Assembly: GCA_023387135.1 (NCBI GenBank)
Contig: JAEWIK010000208.1
Location: forward strand, 1-7,097
Origin: Actinomycetes bacterium
Lineage (GTDB): Bacteria; Actinomycetota; Actinomycetes; Propionibacteriales; Propionibacteriaceae
DNA length: 7,097 nt
Direction: 5' to 3'
The notes under the pieces were generated by a model. The model searched no databases, had not been told where the DNA came from, and was given only the letters and a program-made list of their open reading frames with translations. The number at the start of each line of letters is the position of its first letter. Positions within the stretch are counted from its first letter, which is position 1. This document shows, piece by piece, positions 5,976-7,097 of the stretch. A program made the translations under genes and the position numbers.

Positions 5976-5997
5976 GCACCCTAACCGGCGAGGGTGC
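5976..5997. promoter_or_regulatory. Dyad GCACCC-N10-GGGTGC over the nucleoside hydrolase promoter
   Basis: A perfect 6-bp inverted repeat with a 10-nt spacer (GCACCC at 5976-5981, GGGTGC at 5992-5997) nearly fills the upstream half of the 49-bp gap between the nucleoside hydrolase and acetyltransferase genes. It overlaps the candidate -10 box. It could be an operator for a dimeric repressor. It could also be a weak terminator hairpin for the acetyltransferase gene, whose stop codon is 2 bp away; no U-tract follows. Confidence 0.4.
5978..5983 (-). promoter_or_regulatory. Candidate -10 box (TAGGGT) of the nucleoside hydrolase gene
   Basis: TAGGGT on the minus strand fits TANNNT. It would start transcription near 5971, leaving a leader of about 20 nt that holds the Shine-Dalgarno sequence. 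Any -35 element would lie in the end of the acetyltransferase gene and is not obvious. Confidence 0.35.
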
Positions 5998-5999
5998 GC

Positions 6000-6779
6000 C
6001 TAGCCCAGCGGCCCGGGAACCGGACGGTAGGAGCGCCGGCGATGCGCCGTCGTGAAACCGAGCCGGTGGTAGATGCGCAACGCGTCCCGGTTGTCCGCCC
6101 ACGCGCCGAGGCACACCCACGAGGCGCCGGCTTCCAGGCCCAGCCGGGTGACGGTGGCCGTCAGCCTCGCGCCGAGTCCTCGCTGGCGGGCGGACGGGAC
6201 GACTCCCAGCCCGTGGAGGTGCCAGCTCTCCGCGTCGTCGTCGGCACCACCGCGTCGATTCGCGCCGAGCACTCCCAGCAGGCGTCCGTGCTCGCGCACT
6301 CCCCACCAGCCGACCTCGTCGGGGTGCTCCGGGTCGGCGTCGGTGGTCGGATTCGCCTCGCCGAGGCACGCGCGGATGGCGTCGAGGTCGCCGACGAGGT
6401 CGAGCCGCTCCACGGGACCGTCCGCGGCGGGGGGAGGCGTGGTGGTGACGAGGAAGTCCCAGCCGGGGTTCGGCGTCACCCGCAACGCGTCGCACGCCTG
6501 CTGCGGCAGCGGTATCGAACGCGGCAGGTCGAGCCACCTGGGGCGCAGCCCCTCGCCGAGCAGGCTCGTCAGCACCGCCACGGCGCCGTCTCCGTAACCG
6601 CTGATGCTCGTCCCGTGATCGCCGTCGGTGAGGATCACGACGCCGTCGTCGTCACCCACCACGCGCGCCTGCCGGAACTGCCGCCTGTGAAGACACACCA
6701 GGCTGTCGGCGCGCCACCTCGCGGGCAGCGCCTCGAAGCCGTGACCCGGGAGGGTGAGAGTGCTCTCCAGGTCAAGCAT
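6000..6779 (-). CDS. GNAT-family N-acetyltransferase with N-terminal extension
   Basis: The C-terminal half of this 259-residue protein (about 122-255) is a GNAT acyl-CoA transferase fold. Motif A is LHGLGVVPSARQRGLGARL (188-206), with the pyrophosphate-binding R-x-x-G-x-G at R198-G203. It is followed by WVCLGAWADNRDALRIYHRL (221-240) and GFTTAHRRRSY, the typical end of the domain (Asn for motif B, then Y-x-x-x-GF). The substrate is unknown. Residues 1-120 have no motif I recognise. They contain WDFLVTTTPPP just before the GNAT part and may be a degenerate second GNAT domain, as in tandem GNAT proteins; this is a guess. ATG 6779 is supported by GAGGAGAGAGG seven nucleotides upstream. A -10-like TACTCT lies at 6819-6814. 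The nucleoside hydrolase gene follows on the same strand, but a shared pathway is not evident. Confidence 0.88.
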   Translation of the reverse strand: MLDLESTLTLPGHGFEALPARWRADSLVCLHRRQFRQARVVGDDDGVVILTDGDHGTSISGYGDGAVAVLTSLLGEGLRPRWLDLPRSIPLPQQACDALRVTPNPGWDFLVTTTPPPAADGPVERLDLVGDLDAIRACLGEANPTTDADPEHPDEVGWWGVREHGRLLGVLGANRRGGADDDAESWHLHGLGVVPSARQRGLGARLTATVTRLGLEAGASWVCLGAWADNRDALRIYHRLGFTTAHRRRSYRPVPGPLG

Positions 6780-6786
6780 CGTGCAG

Positions 6787-6797
6787 CCTCTCTCCTC
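6787..6797 (-). promoter_or_regulatory. Shine-Dalgarno sequence of the acetyltransferase gene
   Basis: GAGGAGAGAGG on the minus strand ends seven nucleotides before the ATG at 6779-6777. It is the strongest ribosome binding site in the window and it settles the start codon. Confidence 0.7.
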
Positions 6798-6813
6798 GTG
6801 GATCCAGCAGTGG

Positions 6814-6819
6814 AGAGTA
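6814..6819 (-). promoter_or_regulatory. Candidate -10 box (TACTCT) of the acetyltransferase gene
   Basis: TACTCT on the minus strand fits TANNNT. Transcription would start near 6807, giving a leader of about 28 nt that includes the Shine-Dalgarno sequence. No convincing -35 box is seen upstream. It lies downstream of the hairpin that follows the HAD gene, which fits a separate transcript. Confidence 0.4.
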
Positions 6820-6851
6820 GCGACTGCCGCGCGTTCCGCACGCCAGGTTCG

Positions 6852-6869
6852 CGCCGCCGGACAGCGGCG
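6852..6869 (-). terminator. Terminator-like hairpin after the HAD phosphatase gene
   Basis: CGCCGC (6852-6857) pairs perfectly with GCGGCG (6864-6869) around a 6-nt loop. On the minus strand it starts 4 nt after the HAD stop codon (6876-6874). There is no U-tract, so the call rests on position and on stem strength. Confidence 0.35.
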
Positions 6870-6873
6870 ACGT

Positions 6874-7097
6874 TCAGCCCAGGGCGGGGAGCAGGGCGTC
6901 CATGGCCTGGAGGACGTAGTCGGGCCGGGCCGAGGGCGGCGCGGCGCTCACCTGGGCGAGGCTGGTGTCGCCGCCGAGCACGAGCGCTGTCGCCGCGCCC
7001 GCCGCCCGTCCCATGGCGATGTCGGTGCGCAGCCTGTCGCCGACGACGAGCGCCCGCTCGGCCGGGACGCCCAGCAACTCCAGCGCCGTCGTGACGG
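6874..7097 (-). CDS. HAD-superfamily (subclass IIA) phosphatase, C-terminal part
   Basis: The gene enters from the right edge and ends with TGA at 6876-6874, leaving about 74 residues. The visible part has LGVPAERALVVGDRLRTDIA followed by GRAAGAATALVLGG, and then ARPDYVLQAMDALLPALG. The GDRLxTDI motif is HAD motif IV, whose Asp residues bind Mg2+. The pattern VVGDRL.TDI..G..AG..T.LVL.G is typical of the HAD-IIA (NagD/phosphoglycolate phosphatase-like) group, which hydrolyses small phosphate esters such as sugar phosphates and nucleotides. Motifs I to III and the cap domain lie outside the window, so the substrate cannot be judged. The internal TTG at 7077 is not a start, since the frame and the domain continue beyond the edge. 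The last residues match the usual C-terminus, so this end is complete. Confidence 0.85.
   Translation of the reverse strand, partial: VTTALELLGVPAERALVVGDRLRTDIAMGRAAGAATALVLGGDTSLAQVSAAPPSARPDYVLQAMDALLPALG

Noticed and set aside
4967..6055. 362-codon plus-strand open frame opposite the nucleoside hydrolase
   Set aside because: The translation is charged, repetitive and typical of antisense reading of a GC-rich gene, while the minus strand gives a complete enzyme.
1..7097. A dedicated defence or mobile system, prompted by Dgt (dNTP depletion), the nucleoside hydrolase, the GNAT protein and the HAD phosphatase lying together
   Set aside because: dgt and dnaG are a common chromosomal pairing, the genes are on different strands with separate promoters and terminators, base composition is uniform, and no integrase, toxin partner or phage gene is present.

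Overview
The window is high-GC DNA with actinobacterial features: strong G/C bias at third codon positions, -10 elements of the TANNNT type, several genes that look leaderless, and an actinobacterial type of Dgt next to dnaG. The organism is most likely a member of the Actinomycetota. A Propionibacteriales-like lineage is a guess, and nothing in the window fixes the genus. It reads as ordinary chromosomal backbone. I saw no tRNA, rRNA, CRISPR array, insertion sequence, phage gene or integration scar.

Left part (1-926): the last 39 codons of a plus-strand gene, probably dusB, end at 122. They converge on a minus-strand gene for a Pro/Gln-rich protein with three membrane segments (159-854). A strong GC hairpin lies between the two stop codons. 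The 72 bp between the membrane-protein gene and dgt are a compact divergent promoter region.

Centre (927-4946, plus strand): dgt (dNTP triphosphohydrolase), dnaG (primase) and a divergent sigma-70 family factor. dgt and dnaG link dNTP-pool control to replication priming. The dnaG-sigma order recalls the dnaG-rpoD order of the macromolecular synthesis operon of other bacteria, but this sigma factor is not the housekeeping one.

Right part (4973-7097, minus strand): a nucleoside hydrolase, a GNAT-family acetyltransferase and the C-terminal part of a HAD-IIA phosphatase, transcribed from right to left. The nucleoside hydrolase and acetyltransferase genes each have a clear Shine-Dalgarno sequence and a candidate -10 box. 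The nucleoside hydrolase converges on the sigma gene across an inverted repeat that carries both stop codons.

A recurring pattern in the left half is a -10-like hexamer exactly six nucleotides before the start codon (membrane protein, dgt, dnaG), which predicts leaderless mRNAs. I found no clear undescribed multi-gene system. The most interesting items are the divergent sigma factor beside dnaG, the altered His/Asp catalytic motif of the nucleoside hydrolase, and a dyad over the nucleoside hydrolase promoter.
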